Assembly (NCBI GenBank): GCA_014584395.1
Contig: JACTMY010000004.1
Coordinates: 154,593 to 218,592, forward strand
Source of the DNA: Planctomycetota bacterium
Lineage (GTDB): Bacteria; Planctomycetota; Planctomycetia; Gemmatales; HRBIN36
Reading direction: 5' to 3'
DNA: 64,000 bases
In this document: positions 35,564-46,970 of the stretch, in pieces
How positions within the stretch are numbered: position 1 is the first letter of the stretch
Layout: each line of letters opens with the position of its first letter
Made by a program: the position numbers and the translations under genes
The notes under the pieces: generated by a model
The model's input: only the letters and a program-made list of their open reading frames with translations
Databases searched by the model: none
What the model was told of the DNA's origin: nothing

Positions 35564-35836
35564 ATGCGTAATCTATTTTTTGGCGGATTAGGTTGCCTCA
35601 TGGGGGCATCCGCGCTGCTTTACCCCTTTCTCGGCGGGGCCAAGGCGGCTGGAGGAGCGTACGCCGCAGGGGAAATGGCCGGCACGGTGTTGGGGCTGGC
35701 CTTGCTCGTCGTTGGCGGCGTCTATTTTTGGTTTGGCCTCCAAGAAATCCGGGCCGACCGGGATGATGATGCGGGGCTCTTCCCAAAACGGCGGAAAAAG
35801 ATCAGGGTCAAAAAAAAGAAGCCGAAAGCTGAATAA
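35564..35836 (+). CDS. small two-helix membrane protein
   Basis: A 90-residue protein with two hydrophobic segments (about 2-22, Gly-rich, and 40-58) and a strongly basic tail ending in RRKKIRVKKKKPKAE, which would be cytoplasmic. ATG 35564 has a run of six G's five bases upstream; the longer frame from 35489 has no support. Unknown function. Confidence 0.55.
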   Translation: MRNLFFGGLGCLMGASALLYPFLGGAKAAGGAYAAGEMAGTVLGLALLVVGGVYFWFGLQEIRADRDDDAGLFPKRRKKIRVKKKKPKAE

Positions 35837-36022
35837 TGCGGTGACCGTTCGACCGACTATCTTGCAAGCGTCGTTAACCTGCCTGATCACCTCGCGTACT
35901 CAATCGTTTCCCCCCTGCGACGACACTCACGCAAAGCCGCGGGGTAAGCGCTTTCAATCAGCACCAGCGCTCATTAAAATGGGGCCTGATTCAATCCCCG
36001 GAAAAGCAGGAGACAGGCCATC

Positions 36023-37984
<1,962 letters not shown>

Positions 37985-37995
37985 CCATACGGGCC

Positions 37996-38535
37996 ATGTC
38001 CTGGCATTCATGGCAATCCAACCCGGCGACGAATGCAAGCGTGCCGCTGCAACTGCGACCGCTGCCTCCGGAGTGGGAGAGCTTTTCGGCTGCGCCTGCT
38101 TCCTATGCGCCTTGGTTGGCCGTGGGGGTTCTTGGCATCTTCCTGCTGGCGCTGGCTGGGTGGACCCTGCGCCGATGGCGTCGGCGGTCGGCCCCTGCTC
38201 ATTCGGCAGCCCAAAGAGAGCGGCTGTTCAAACGATGGGAGGATCATGTTCAAATCGGCGATCAAGCCGTGTATCTGGAAATGATCGCCTATCTGACACA
38301 TGAACTATTACCTAACATTTTGAGCGTGAAGGAAGCGCTATCCACCCATGAATGGATCGACCGCATTTCGGCATCGGCTGCCATGCCCAACGATTTCAAG
38401 CAGATCATCTGCCGTCATCTGCAGACGGCTGAGCAGCTCAAGTATGCACCACCGGCGGGCATGGTTCTTGACAGTCGAGAGTTATTTGAGGCGCTAAAGA
38501 ACAGCCTGCATGGGTGGAGTAATCAAATCCGGTGA
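37996..38535 (+). CDS. single-pass membrane protein, DUF4381-like
   Basis: A 179-residue protein with a Pro-rich N terminus (LRPLPPEWESF), one membrane helix (about 42-60, WLAVGVLGIFLLALAGW), an Arg-rich stop-transfer (TLRRWRRRS) and a helical cytoplasmic domain. This plan resembles DUF4381 proteins of Bat operons, but no Bat gene is here, so this is weak. It starts 11 bases after acs. Confidence 0.5.
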   Translation: MSWHSWQSNPATNASVPLQLRPLPPEWESFSAAPASYAPWLAVGVLGIFLLALAGWTLRRWRRRSAPAHSAAQRERLFKRWEDHVQIGDQAVYLEMIAYLTHELLPNILSVKEALSTHEWIDRISASAAMPNDFKQIICRHLQTAEQLKYAPPAGMVLDSRELFEALKNSLHGWSNQIR

Positions 38536-38644
38536 AGTGCCGTTTGCAGGATGGTGTCGATTCACGTTGACCCAGGATGGATTGCGATTATGCTGGAGAG
38601 AGGTCTGCCATAATGACCATCAACTGACCGGGAAGGAATCCGTC

Positions 38645-39091
38645 ATGTCATTTGTCTTTAGTCTGACCCTTCTGCTCCTTCTGCCTTTTGAGACTGATCA
38701 AAAACCACCACCCAATCAAACATCATCGTCATCCGTCACGCTGGAACAAGCCATTAAAGACGATCTGGAAGCGATGAAGGGCCGCTGGAAAATGATCAGC
38801 GGCAATCTTCCACCGGCGTTCATGGAACAGGGTTATGTCGAGTTCGACGGCGACCGCATGTTCATCGGGTCAGGCATGGAACGCAAGGAATTGCGCATCG
38901 TCATCGACCCCGCGCAGCAGCCCAAGCACATCGATCTGCTCATCAACCGTCGTTTGTCCAAAGGGATTTACGAACTGGAGAAGGGAACGCTGCGGCTTTG
39001 TTATGAAGTCGAGGCCAACGCGGAACGACCCAAGCGCTTTACGGATCTCAAGGGGCCCGCCATCGTCTTGGTCCTGGAAAAGGAAAAATAG
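38645..39091 (+). CDS. TIGR03067-family exported protein
   Basis: A 148-residue protein with a signal peptide (MSFVFSLTLLLLLPF) and the planctomycete TIGR03067 domain: a first strand MKGRWKMISG, then QQPKHIDLLI, KGIYELEKGTLRLCYE and the Arg-Pro-containing RPKRFTDLKG. AAGGAA seven bases before ATG 38645 fixes the start; the longer frame overlaps the previous gene. Function of the family unknown. Confidence 0.8.
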   Translation: MSFVFSLTLLLLLPFETDQKPPPNQTSSSSVTLEQAIKDDLEAMKGRWKMISGNLPPAFMEQGYVEFDGDRMFIGSGMERKELRIVIDPAQQPKHIDLLINRRLSKGIYELEKGTLRLCYEVEANAERPKRFTDLKGPAIVLVLEKEK

Positions 39092-39096
39092 ACTCC

Positions 39097-40299
39097 TCAT
39101 GGGCTGGGTAGAAATGCCATCGCCATCAAGAGGATCGTGTCGCTGGGAAGCGATGCGCCTCGATGTTCGCTGAGATAATCCGCGAAGCGCGTGACCAGCG
39201 TGGCCGCGTTTTGTTGTGCGTTTTCACTTAAAAAGCGCATCAAGTCGGTGGCCGTGATGTGGGGACTGTAGGGCGTGGTGGGGGAGAGCACCGCGCGATT
39301 ATGTAAAAAGAGCTTGGCGCCAGCCGTCCAGGGAACCGTATACTCTGCAAACTTCACGTCGCCCGCTTGCCCTAAAAAGCTGCCTCTTCCTTCCAAGTTT
39401 TTCCAACTGGCATGAGTGGAAGGCAGGAACCACGGCGGGGGATGCCCAGCCGTGGCGTACCTCAAGGTCTGGTCTTCGAAATGAATGCGCGCCGCCCAAG
39501 CCGTGATCAGTTGATCCTTGGCCACGCCCGCCAGGAAGCGATTCAGGCTCGCCAACACCTCGCCCGGTTGCTGGGTGACGCGGAGCCCATCCGCCAACTG
39601 AGCACGCAGCGCCAAATCCACGAGCACGGCTCCGAGGGTATGCCCCGCGCCGTCAATCTGAATGAAGAAAACGGTGTCTCCAGACCCATGAACGATGTCT
39701 TGGAATGACGTCGCACACAACTCGCCCGGCCGACTGAGGGCTGACCAGCTTAGTCGCGGTTCGATCAGGGGGCAGGGAAATTCGTTGAGCCGCTGTTGCA
39801 GCCGGGTCCCCAGCGTCTCCATCTGGATCATCTGATCATCCAAATCCTGGATCCGCTCCAGCAGGTTGCGCAGTTCTCTGGAGCGCTCACTCAAGCGGTC
39901 GCTCAGCATGGCCAAGAAACGCTGCCGAATATCCTTGGCCGAAATCATGCCGACCAGATGCTGCTCATCCACCACGGGCAGTACGGCGTGCCGCTGCTGG
40001 CGGAGGAGGTCCTCCGCTCGCCACAGGACCAGGGAACTGCGGACCGAGGGGGGCGGCTGTATTTTGGGGATGACGTCGCCGATAGGTTGATCGCCCCAAT
40101 GCGTCGGTCGGGCCGCTACAGCGGAGATGATCTCATCATGCGTGCACATGCCCAACAGGTCTTCATCCTTCATGACAGCGACGGCTTCCAATTTTTCCGC
40201 CAGGAGGATCGTAAGCACCGACCTGGCAGTTTGGTCCGCCGATACGCGGCGAACCGGCAGCATGACTTCGCCAACGGTTTGGGAATTGCCCCAAGACAT
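39097..40299 (-). CDS. CBS-pair protein fused to SpoIIE/RsbU-like phosphatase domain
   Basis: A 400-residue cytoplasmic protein. Two CBS motifs (about 8-64 and 73-130) form a nucleotide-sensing module, a coiled coil follows (135-173), then a PP2C-like SpoIIE domain (178-397) with IDGAGH at 215-220, YATAGHPPP at 281-289 and a SDTILL end motif. The first metal Asp pair of active enzymes (GGDFYD type) is read here as CATSFQD, so one ligand is missing. It may dephosphorylate an anti-anti-sigma factor in response to nucleotide, or be inactive. No partner gene is adjacent. It converges with the TIGR03067 gene. Confidence 0.78.
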   Translation of the reverse strand: MSWGNSQTVGEVMLPVRRVSADQTARSVLTILLAEKLEAVAVMKDEDLLGMCTHDEIISAVAARPTHWGDQPIGDVIPKIQPPPSVRSSLVLWRAEDLLRQQRHAVLPVVDEQHLVGMISAKDIRQRFLAMLSDRLSERSRELRNLLERIQDLDDQMIQMETLGTRLQQRLNEFPCPLIEPRLSWSALSRPGELCATSFQDIVHGSGDTVFFIQIDGAGHTLGAVLVDLALRAQLADGLRVTQQPGEVLASLNRFLAGVAKDQLITAWAARIHFEDQTLRYATAGHPPPWFLPSTHASWKNLEGRGSFLGQAGDVKFAEYTVPWTAGAKLFLHNRAVLSPTTPYSPHITATDLMRFLSENAQQNAATLVTRFADYLSEHRGASLPSDTILLMAMAFLPSP

Positions 40300-40317
40300 G
40301 AACGGTCCTTTCCTCAG

Positions 40318-40346
40318 TGAACATCACGGCCTTAACAACTATAATA
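40318..40346 (+). promoter_or_regulatory. promoter of the dipeptidase-tadA operon
   Basis: TGAACA (40318-40323) and consensus TATAAT (40341-40346) with a 17-base spacer. It lies inside the longer open frame starting at 40317, which supports translation from GTG 40386 instead. Confidence 0.5.
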
Positions 40347-40385
40347 CAGACCATCGCTCTTCTCAATGAACAAGGCGGGGGTCAG

Positions 40386-41630
40386 GTGAAACGACATTGC
40401 ATTCTAATACTGATCTTCGTGAGCATTTTCATGTCCACCTTCATTCTCCAGGCGGATGACGCGCCCCGGCGGAACCGCGAGCCGGTGCAGCTTTCCGAAG
40501 CGGCCCTCAAGCTCCATGCCGAGTGTTTGGTGGTGGACGGCCACAACGACCTGCCGTGGCGGCTGCGCAGCAACAGTAAACAATTGCTGATCGATCGTGA
40601 CTTACGGCAGCCGCAAAAGGATTTTCACACGGACATTCCGCGCCTTCGCCAGGGCGGCGTGGGCGCGCAGTTTTGGTCCGCCTGGGTGCCGAGCACGCCC
40701 GCCAAGCGCGACCAGGCCGTGCAAATGACCTTAGAGCAGATCGATGTGATTCATCGCCTGGTGCGCCAATATCCCGATGTTTTTGAGATGGCGGACAAAG
40801 CCGACGACGTCGAACGCATTCATCGTTCGGGCAAGATCGCTTCCATGATCGGCGTGGAAGGCGGCCACTCCATCAACAATTCCCTGGCGGTTCTCAGGCT
40901 CTATTATCAACTCGGCGTCCGCTACATGACGTTGACCCATTCCGACAACGTGGATTGGGCGGACTCCGCAACGGATACCCCCAAACTCCATGGCTTGTCT
41001 CCCTTTGGGGAACAAGTCGTTTACGAGATGAATCGCCTGGGCATGCTGGTGGACATCTCCCACGTGTCGCCGGACGTCATGAAGCACGTGCTGCGGATTT
41101 CGCAAGCGCCCGTGATCGCTTCGCACTCCTCCGCTTACGCCATTGCCCAGCACCCGCGCAACGTCCCCGACGATGTCTTGGAGCTGATCAAGAAAAACCA
41201 TGGCGTCGTGATGGTCAATTTTTATTCCGGCTTCATCGTTCCCGAGGCGGCCCGAGTCTCCCGGAACATGTTCCAGGTGGGGAGGCAGCTTCGCGAAAAG
41301 TATTCGGATGACGAACAGTATCGCTTGGCCTGGGAACAATGGTTCAAGGACAATCCCTTCCCCCGGGGACATTTGCACATGGTGGTGGATCATATCGATC
41401 ACCTGGTCCGCGTGGCTGGCGTCGACCACGTCGGCCTCGGCTCCGACTACGACGGGATCACGCACACGCCGGAACAACTCGAGGATGTCTCCAAATATCC
41501 CTACATCACCCAGGAATTGCTCAATCGCGGCTATTCAGCCGATGACATTCGCAAAATTCTCGGCGGCAATGTGCTGCGGGTCCTCCGGCAGGCCGAGCGG
41601 ATCGCTCAGGGGAATAAGAAGCCGTCATGA
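40386..41630 (+). CDS. membrane dipeptidase (M19/renal dipeptidase family)
   Basis: A 414-residue exported zinc peptidase. The GTG start at 40386 gives a signal peptide ([22 protein letters not shown]) and lies about 33 bases after the predicted transcription start. The metal site HxD is in [10 protein letters not shown], with IGVEGGHSI, the His in [18 protein letters not shown] and a terminal GLGSDYDG. It cleaves dipeptides; the exact substrate is unknown. tadA follows with a 4-base overlap. Confidence 0.9.
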   Translation: MKRHCILILIFVSIFMSTFILQADDAPRRNREPVQLSEAALKLHAECLVVDGHNDLPWRLRSNSKQLLIDRDLRQPQKDFHTDIPRLRQGGVGAQFWSAWVPSTPAKRDQAVQMTLEQIDVIHRLVRQYPDVFEMADKADDVERIHRSGKIASMIGVEGGHSINNSLAVLRLYYQLGVRYMTLTHSDNVDWADSATDTPKLHGLSPFGEQVVYEMNRLGMLVDISHVSPDVMKHVLRISQAPVIASHSSAYAIAQHPRNVPDDVLELIKKNHGVVMVNFYSGFIVPEAARVSRNMFQVGRQLREKYSDDEQYRLAWEQWFKDNPFPRGHLHMVVDHIDHLVRVAGVDHVGLGSDYDGITHTPEQLEDVSKYPYITQELLNRGYSADDIRKILGGNVLRVLRQAERIAQGNKKPS

Positions 41631-42142
41631 GCATGGATTGGCGGGATTTTGAGGATCTCTCATGGCCCACGTTATTGGACCCCAGACACCCGCTTCATGT
41701 GTATCACATGGAATTGGCCTTGGCCGAGGCGGAGATCGCCGCCGCGGAGGATGAAGTGCCCGTGGGGGCGGTCATCATCTCTCTGGATCAAGGGATCATC
41801 GGCCAAGCCCACAATCAACGAGAACAGCTTCGCGATCCCACCGCCCACGCGGAAATGTTGGCGATTACCCAGGCCGCGCAGGCCACGGGCTCCTGGCGGC
41901 TGCAACGATCCATCCTTTATGTCACGCTTGAACCTTGCCCGATGTGCGCGGGAGCCATTGTGCAGGCCCGCATTCCTCTGGTGGTCTACGGCTGCCCCGA
42001 CGCCAAAGCTGGGGCGTGCCACTCCCTTTATTCCATCACCCATGATCCGCGCTTGAATCACCGCAGCCAGGTCGTAGCCGGTTGCCTGGATCAGCGCTGC
42101 GCGGAAGTTTTAAGCCGATTCTTCCGAAAAAAACGGCTCTAG
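41627..42142 (+). CDS. tadA: tRNA-specific adenosine deaminase TadA
   Basis: A 171-residue zinc deaminase that converts A34 to inosine in tRNA-Arg(ACG). Zinc and catalytic residues are HAE in TAHAEMLA and PCPMC in [16 protein letters not shown]; the [14 protein letters not shown] segment is typical. It carries a ~25-residue N-terminal extension compared with the minimal enzyme. Overlaps the dipeptidase stop by ATGA. Unrelated to pilus TadA at 1555-2997. Confidence 0.93.
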   Translation: MSMDWRDFEDLSWPTLLDPRHPLHVYHMELALAEAEIAAAEDEVPVGAVIISLDQGIIGQAHNQREQLRDPTAHAEMLAITQAAQATGSWRLQRSILYVTLEPCPMCAGAIVQARIPLVVYGCPDAKAGACHSLYSITHDPRLNHRSQVVAGCLDQRCAEVLSRFFRKKRL

Positions 42143-42178
42143 TTCCCTGGAATGTCCTTGGCAGGTCATTGCAACTTT

Positions 42179-42211
42179 AACGATTGGGACGTTAAGCTAA
42201 TTTCTTAGCGA
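42179..42211 (+). repeat. two tandem small inverted repeats before the beta-propeller gene
   Basis: TTAACG (42179-42184) with CGTTAA (42192-42197), 7-base loop, is followed directly by GCTAA (42198-42202) with TTAGC (42207-42211), 4-base loop. It lies about 75 bases before the ATG. It could be an operator or leader structure; no factor is suggested by sequence. Confidence 0.35.
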
Positions 42212-42284
42212 TCCTACGCATGGATCGGAATACATCAGGTTTATTGCCTTGATCCATTGGCACCCAAGGGGAAAAGAGGTTGAC

Positions 42285-43619
42285 ATGAAAAAATTCATCT
42301 TCACGGGCTTGGGGATGATGATGTTAGCGGCGTTGGCGATAGCCGACTATCCACGACAAATCACGCGCCCCAAGGTGCCGACGAATGCGGAATTGGCCCG
42401 GTTGGGACTCAAGCGGCATTGGCACACCTACGTTCCGGTTCAGGGGGCCAGGGATGGGATTGTGTCGCTGCAGATCTTTGAGAAACAAATCGCGGTGCAA
42501 ACCCGGATGGGGAGCATTGCTTCTGTGGACCTGGAAAGCGGCGCCACGCAATGGAGCGTATTGCCGGGACATCCGTACCGCGCTTTCCAACTTCCCGTGG
42601 GGGCGAACGAAAATAATTTCCTCGTCTATGCCAGTGGCAAATTGTTGGGCTTGGATCGCAAGACGGGCATGACCGAATGGTCGCTCGATTTGCCAGGCAT
42701 TCCAGCCACGGTTGCGGCCGCCGACGAAGAACACCTTTACATCGGAACTTCGGATGGCATGGTGCGCGGCTATTTCTTGCCCTTTTCCTTGCGGCAATCC
42801 TTAGCTCAAGTTTCGCGCTCGGAGTTTGAAGAGGCCTTGCGCCGCCGGGGGCTTTCTTCAGAGCGGATCAACAGCCGGGTACCGGAGATGATTTGGTCGT
42901 ATCAACTGCCCGCGGCCATCCGGGTCGCTCCCGCCGTGTTCGGCACCCACGTCGTGTTCGCCGATGGGGAAGGCTCCATTTATTGCATCGAAAATGAACG
43001 CCGGACTCTGGGCGATCACTTTCGAGCTGGCGCTTCGGTCGCCGCCGACTTGGCCCAAACGAGCGATTTTGTCTATCTCGCCTCGCTCGATCGGCAGGTG
43101 TATGCGGCGGAACAAGTGGCTGGCAAGCTGGAGCTGCGGTGGCGGCACACGGCGGGCAGTCAGATGGTCCAAAAACCGTTCCCCATTGGTTCCGATCTGT
43201 TCGTCGTGAGTTCCGTGGAAGGAATGACGCGGCTGGAGCGTCATACGGGATTGCTTTATTGGACGCAACCCAGGGCCAAACGGTTTCTCGCTGCGAGCCA
43301 GCGCCTGGTCGTGGCCGTCGATGAATTCAAGAATCTGCTCATTCTCGACCGTGCCCGAGGCAGCGTGCTGGCCGACTGGAACGTTAAGGATTTCACGGTG
43401 TTGTCGGCGAATGAATTTACGGACCGCATTGTCCTGGCCAGTCACGACGGTTTTATCCTTTGCCTCCGGGATGTCGACCGCAACTGCGACAACCCGATGA
43501 ACCACCTTCCCAAAGTCGAGAAAAAACCATCGCCAACCTCAAACGGCGGTGCTACTGAGGGCAAGGACAAGTCGAAAGACATGGAGAAGAAAGTGGATGA
43601 CGACAACTCCTCTTTTTAG
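42285..43619 (+). CDS. exported PQQ-like beta-propeller protein
   Basis: A 444-residue secreted protein. A signal peptide (KKFIFTGLGMMMLAALAIA) precedes a seven-to-eight-bladed quinoprotein-like propeller; blade signatures include LESGATQWSVLPG, LDRKTGMTEW and LERHTGLLYW. No PQQ-binding residues can be assigned, so it is probably a structural or binding propeller of the BamB-like kind. The C terminus is Lys/Asp-rich. AAGAGGT lies four bases before ATG 42285. A strong terminator follows. Confidence 0.8.
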   Translation: MKKFIFTGLGMMMLAALAIADYPRQITRPKVPTNAELARLGLKRHWHTYVPVQGARDGIVSLQIFEKQIAVQTRMGSIASVDLESGATQWSVLPGHPYRAFQLPVGANENNFLVYASGKLLGLDRKTGMTEWSLDLPGIPATVAAADEEHLYIGTSDGMVRGYFLPFSLRQSLAQVSRSEFEEALRRRGLSSERINSRVPEMIWSYQLPAAIRVAPAVFGTHVVFADGEGSIYCIENERRTLGDHFRAGASVAADLAQTSDFVYLASLDRQVYAAEQVAGKLELRWRHTAGSQMVQKPFPIGSDLFVVSSVEGMTRLERHTGLLYWTQPRAKRFLAASQRLVVAVDEFKNLLILDRARGSVLADWNVKDFTVLSANEFTDRIVLASHDGFILCLRDVDRNCDNPMNHLPKVEKKPSPTSNGGATEGKDKSKDMEKKVDDDNSSF

Positions 43620-43701
43620 CGACAGGAGCGTCATTCAATTGTTAAATAAAGTGGGCCATGGTTTAAGCCACTCTAGTCTAAAGGTGGAGCATCGTTGAAG
43701 A

Positions 43702-43737
43702 AAGAAACCCGGCTCGAACGAGCCGGGTTTCTTCTTT
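43702..43737. terminator. bidirectional rho-independent terminator
   Basis: A perfect 14-bp stem (43702-43715 with 43720-43733) with a GAAC loop; the arms begin AAGAAACCCGGCTC. T-rich flanks on both sides serve the propeller gene (plus) and the HU-like gene (minus), which converge here. Confidence 0.93.
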
Positions 43738-43778
43738 ACCTTGGCGAGCATGGGCGAAGCTCACTTCGGCTTGAGCGA

Positions 43779-44102
43779 CTAGGCGGATAAAACCCAATCC
43801 TTGAGAACCTTCAAAGGATAAGCTTTCACCACTTTGCGAGCGGGCTTGCCTTTGATCGTAATCGTTTCTCCCGTGGCGGGATTCCGACCCGGGCGATCCT
43901 TGGTGGCCTTCTTTTCAACCTTTTTGAGCTTCACCAAACCGGGAATGGTGAATTGGCCAGGCCCCTTTTTGCCGAGTTGATCGCGAATGTACTCATCCAG
44001 CGCGGTCAACAAGGCCGCAACGTCTTTCTTGGCAACCCCCGTTTTTTCGGCCAAGGTCTTCAAGATTTCACTCTTGGTCGCGGGTTTCACTTTACTTGCC
44101 AT
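43779..44102 (-). CDS. HU/IHF-family DNA-binding protein
   Basis: A 107-residue nucleoid protein. The N-terminal helices (KSEILKTLAEKTGVAKKDVAALL split over about 11-33) and the beta-arm motif GRNPATGETITIKG (about 74-87) identify the HU family. A Lys-rich segment (KLKKVEKKATKDRPG) makes it more basic than E. coli HU. CAGGAGA seven to eight bases before ATG 44102 sets the start; an upstream in-frame start at 44150 has no such site. Confidence 0.92.
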   Translation of the reverse strand: MASKVKPATKSEILKTLAEKTGVAKKDVAALLTALDEYIRDQLGKKGPGQFTIPGLVKLKKVEKKATKDRPGRNPATGETITIKGKPARKVVKAYPLKVLKDWVLSA

Positions 44103-44149
44103 GCGGCGTCTCCTGCTGAAACTGCGGAAAAATCCACGAATTGTTAACA

Positions 44150-44178
44150 AAACTAGTTATTCAGGATAGGCAAGTCAA
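44150..44178 (-). promoter_or_regulatory. candidate promoter of the HU-like gene
   Basis: On the minus strand, TTGACT (44178 down to 44173) and TAGTTT (44155 down to 44150) have a 17-base spacer. The -35 matches five of six consensus bases, the -10 fewer. The stretch 44103-44352 is A+T-rich for this window and holds no gene. Confidence 0.35.
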
Positions 44179-44352
44179 TCATCAAATCCCGAATTTCCTG
44201 GAAAAAATGGAAAATTCGTTACTTTCGACGTACTTTCTCTGGTCCCACGCAGGTTTCAGGGCATTTTCACCGATTCTCTACCCCATCTCCTATTTGTGGA
44301 CATGGGGCGAGTCGCCGTGATTTTCAGGCTTATTGGGGGACAGGATGGGCGG

Positions 44353-45891
44353 TCATTTGGGCATGGGCAGATCTTTTAATTCAAAAGGCACTTCCAAAGT
44401 CGTTGGCCGCGAGGAGAGCCAGACCAGCCGATCGGGTTTCGACGTTTTTTGCGGAGGCGAGTAGTAAATCGTCATCGTTCGCGTTTGTTGCCGGTCGCTG
44501 AGCTTCATCGACTCGGAGCGCGTCGTCCCGCCATAAATCTGACCGTCTTCATCATAGAGCAACAGGCCAGCGATAGGTTGTTTGCTGCCTTCGAATTGGA
44601 TTTTTCCTTGGGGGCCGACGCCGCCGACTTGGACTTGGAAGTTGCCTTGGAAGCGCATGTTCCCTTGCCTGATCACGATTTGATTCCCGGGTGCTTGGTC
44701 GGTCCATTCCATCTGTTGTTCCACCACGAGGATCACTTCGCCGTTTTCCTTGACGTCGATGGTTTGGATCGTGAGTTGCTCGCCGCTCAGCGCCGTGTGC
44801 GTGCTGGTCTTCTTGATGGAGGCAAGGTTGCTCACGGTAATCAAAGGGCGCTGCGCGGGCACGATCGGCAGCACTAAGGTGCCTTTGAAGGAGGGCAGTC
44901 GCTTGCCGGGATTTTCGGGAGGACGGAGCAAAAGCACTAATTGTTGATTCCAGGGGAATCGCTTGGCGGCAATCGGAGATTCCGCGTCGTTTTTTCCTTC
45001 CAAGCGATTGCTCAGCTCGATGGTCGTGACTTCGACCGGCTGCTGCAGTTCGTCCTTGAGGGGTTCCATGCGCAAGTCGATCGGACCATTCCACTGCAGT
45101 GCAGGTTCGGGCCGGACTTCCAAGAGGATGCCCGTATATTCCCGAACCCGAGGATTCTCCGCGAGATGGATGGGCAAAGCGCGAATCGAAAGAGCACCGA
45201 CGCGCACCTGGGGAACCGTCAATGCCTCACCTGCTTCAAGCCTCAATTTCGGCGGCGAAGTCGATTCGGCGCCGTCCGTGAGGCCCGGCATGGCGGGTAG
45301 ATTGATGCGCGGAAGGTTGGGCGGCAAGCCCTGTTGTATCTGGCCTCGATTGCCAAACGGATTTCTTTCAGGGCTTTCTTGAGCGACCCCGCGCACCTGG
45401 CAGGGTATGAGTTGACAAAGCTGATCCAGCGCCTGCCAAAAGGAAACCTTCCCCGTCTTGATCGTGATCTTTTGCTGCTTCATTTGGTCATCGGCGATCT
45501 CGATCACAAATTTGGTTTGCTTGGCTAATTCCTTGATGACGGTTTCAAGCGTGGTTTGCTGAAAATCCAATTCAACCTGCGTCGGTTGCAGCAAATGATC
45601 GACTTCGGATTGTTGTTCAATCTTTTGAATAATCTCCTTGACGCGCCGGGCGACTTCAGGGTCATCGTGTTGCAAGGCCTGCCGCAAGGCGGGAAGGGCT
45701 TGGCTCCCCATCTTTTCGAGGGCGAGCGCCGCTTGGTTGCGCTCAGCAAACTGCGGGTGCCCCAACTGTTTGATGAGGGTTTCCACGCTCGCGGGTGGCT
45801 TTTGGCCCGGTTGAGCGAAGCAGATCAAACTCCCCGCCAGGAATCCGCAGGCCGCCAAGATAAGGGTCCATTTCAACTTAGATGGGAGCAT
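44353..45891 (-). CDS. exported HEAT-repeat plus STN-like domain protein
   Basis: A 512-residue secreted protein. The signal peptide ends near residue 26 (SLICFAQ). Residues 35-95 hold one or two HEAT repeats (LIKQLGHPQFAERNQAALAL, split). Residues 105-160 look like an STN/secretin N0 domain (TTLETVIKELAKQTKFVIEI, then KVSFWQALDQLCQL). The remaining ~340 residues are beta-rich, with charge-poor strands such as TRTMTIYYSPP. A docking role at an outer-membrane machine is possible because STN domains occur in secretins and TonB receptors, but no partner gene is adjacent. Confidence 0.62.
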   Translation of the reverse strand: MLPSKLKWTLILAACGFLAGSLICFAQPGQKPPASVETLIKQLGHPQFAERNQAALALEKMGSQALPALRQALQHDDPEVARRVKEIIQKIEQQSEVDHLLQPTQVELDFQQTTLETVIKELAKQTKFVIEIADDQMKQQKITIKTGKVSFWQALDQLCQLIPCQVRGVAQESPERNPFGNRGQIQQGLPPNLPRINLPAMPGLTDGAESTSPPKLRLEAGEALTVPQVRVGALSIRALPIHLAENPRVREYTGILLEVRPEPALQWNGPIDLRMEPLKDELQQPVEVTTIELSNRLEGKNDAESPIAAKRFPWNQQLVLLLRPPENPGKRLPSFKGTLVLPIVPAQRPLITVSNLASIKKTSTHTALSGEQLTIQTIDVKENGEVILVVEQQMEWTDQAPGNQIVIRQGNMRFQGNFQVQVGGVGPQGKIQFEGSKQPIAGLLLYDEDGQIYGGTTRSESMKLSDRQQTRTMTIYYSPPQKTSKPDRLVWLSSRPTTLEVPFELKDLPMPK

Positions 45892-46118
45892 CGGTGAACT
45901 CCTTGCGCGTTCCGTGAGGCATTTGACGCTTGTATTTAAACTAATGGAACGAGGCGGGAATGTAAACCTAAAAACTTAAGAGTTGATGTCGATGGCCAGT
46001 CCCAAGGGGATTCAACAGATGGAACGCTTGACGCGCCAATCATGGCTGATCAGTAATAGCTAGACTAGGATCATGCGGGTTGAGAAGGGGCCAACGGACG
46101 CCGTGGCAGCCGATGCCG

Positions 46119-46970
46119 CTAGAATCGCAATCCCACAGAGATGAGAAGTTTAATCTGAGCGACGCTGTCATCCACGCTGGTGATGCTGAACCACTCCTGG
46201 CCCCACTCGAAGCGGCTGCCGAGCGTGATGTCGAAGCCATGGCAAGGAAGCAGCAATCCGGTGTTGACGCCGATGAACACGCCCTTGTTCAGACCGCTGG
46301 TGTGGCCGTCCTCGAAGTCGGGGAACGTATCGAAGACGAGCGCCCCTTCGATCACCCGCGACACCGTGAATAATTTCACGGAGGTTTGGCCAATGCGTCC
46401 GCCCACGTCGAGGCCGAAATTATAGCGCAGCCCATTGGGTCCCGCGAAGTACCATTCCCTGCCCAGGGCCAGCCGCGCATTGGTGCGATGCATCTCGCGA
46501 AAGGCATATTGACTGAGGCCGGGGAGTTCCTCCAGGCCGCCGAAGCGCGTGACGCCGACGAAGGCCGCGCGCGCCAAGAGAGGTTCCGAGGTATGGATGT
46601 TGTTGTACGTGTAATCGATGCCGACTTCGGAGGTCCACGCCGCGGTTTGGTCGGCATTGAAACTAAAGCTGCGCACGCCGCCTTCAATCGTCTTGCCGGT
46701 GCGCATCGCTCGATCGAGGGCTCCGGTTCCCGTCACAAAGGAAGGACCGCCCCGGACAAAGATTTCGAAGGGACTGAACAGCGAGTAGGGCGGGCCAGGC
46801 GGAGGAAAGCCGGTTTCATCCACGGCCAACGTCATGGGTTTGCGATACGTCGGCCAAGGTTCCTCGCTCATGGGGGGCATGGACAAGGAATCCAACTCCT
46901 GGGCATGAACCGTGGCACCCATGAGTACCCAGGCCATGAAACAAAACTGCCAGAAGTGCTTGCATTTCAT
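46119..46970 (-). CDS. putative outer-membrane beta-barrel protein
   Basis: A 283-residue exported protein. The signal peptide ends at VHAQ near residue 24. The body alternates amphipathic strands with turns (IEGGVRSFSFN, AAWTSEVGIDYTYN, ARLALGREWYF, FDITLGSRFEWG) and ends with LLISVGLRF, the classic terminal Phe signal for barrel insertion. Similar to planctomycete BBP7-type proteins in size and plan, which I infer from pattern only. AGGA is nine bases before the ATG. Confidence 0.65.
   Translation of the reverse strand: MKCKHFWQFCFMAWVLMGATVHAQELDSLSMPPMSEEPWPTYRKPMTLAVDETGFPPPGPPYSLFSPFEIFVRGGPSFVTGTGALDRAMRTGKTIEGGVRSFSFNADQTAAWTSEVGIDYTYNNIHTSEPLLARAAFVGVTRFGGLEELPGLSQYAFREMHRTNARLALGREWYFAGPNGLRYNFGLDVGGRIGQTSVKLFTVSRVIEGALVFDTFPDFEDGHTSGLNKGVFIGVNTGLLLPCHGFDITLGSRFEWGQEWFSITSVDDSVAQIKLLISVGLRF

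Noticed and set aside
34000..35836. Idea of a defence or mobile island around 30-36 kb
   Set aside because: No integrase, transposase, toxin-antitoxin pair or flanking repeats are visible; only the nuclease-like protein is suggestive.
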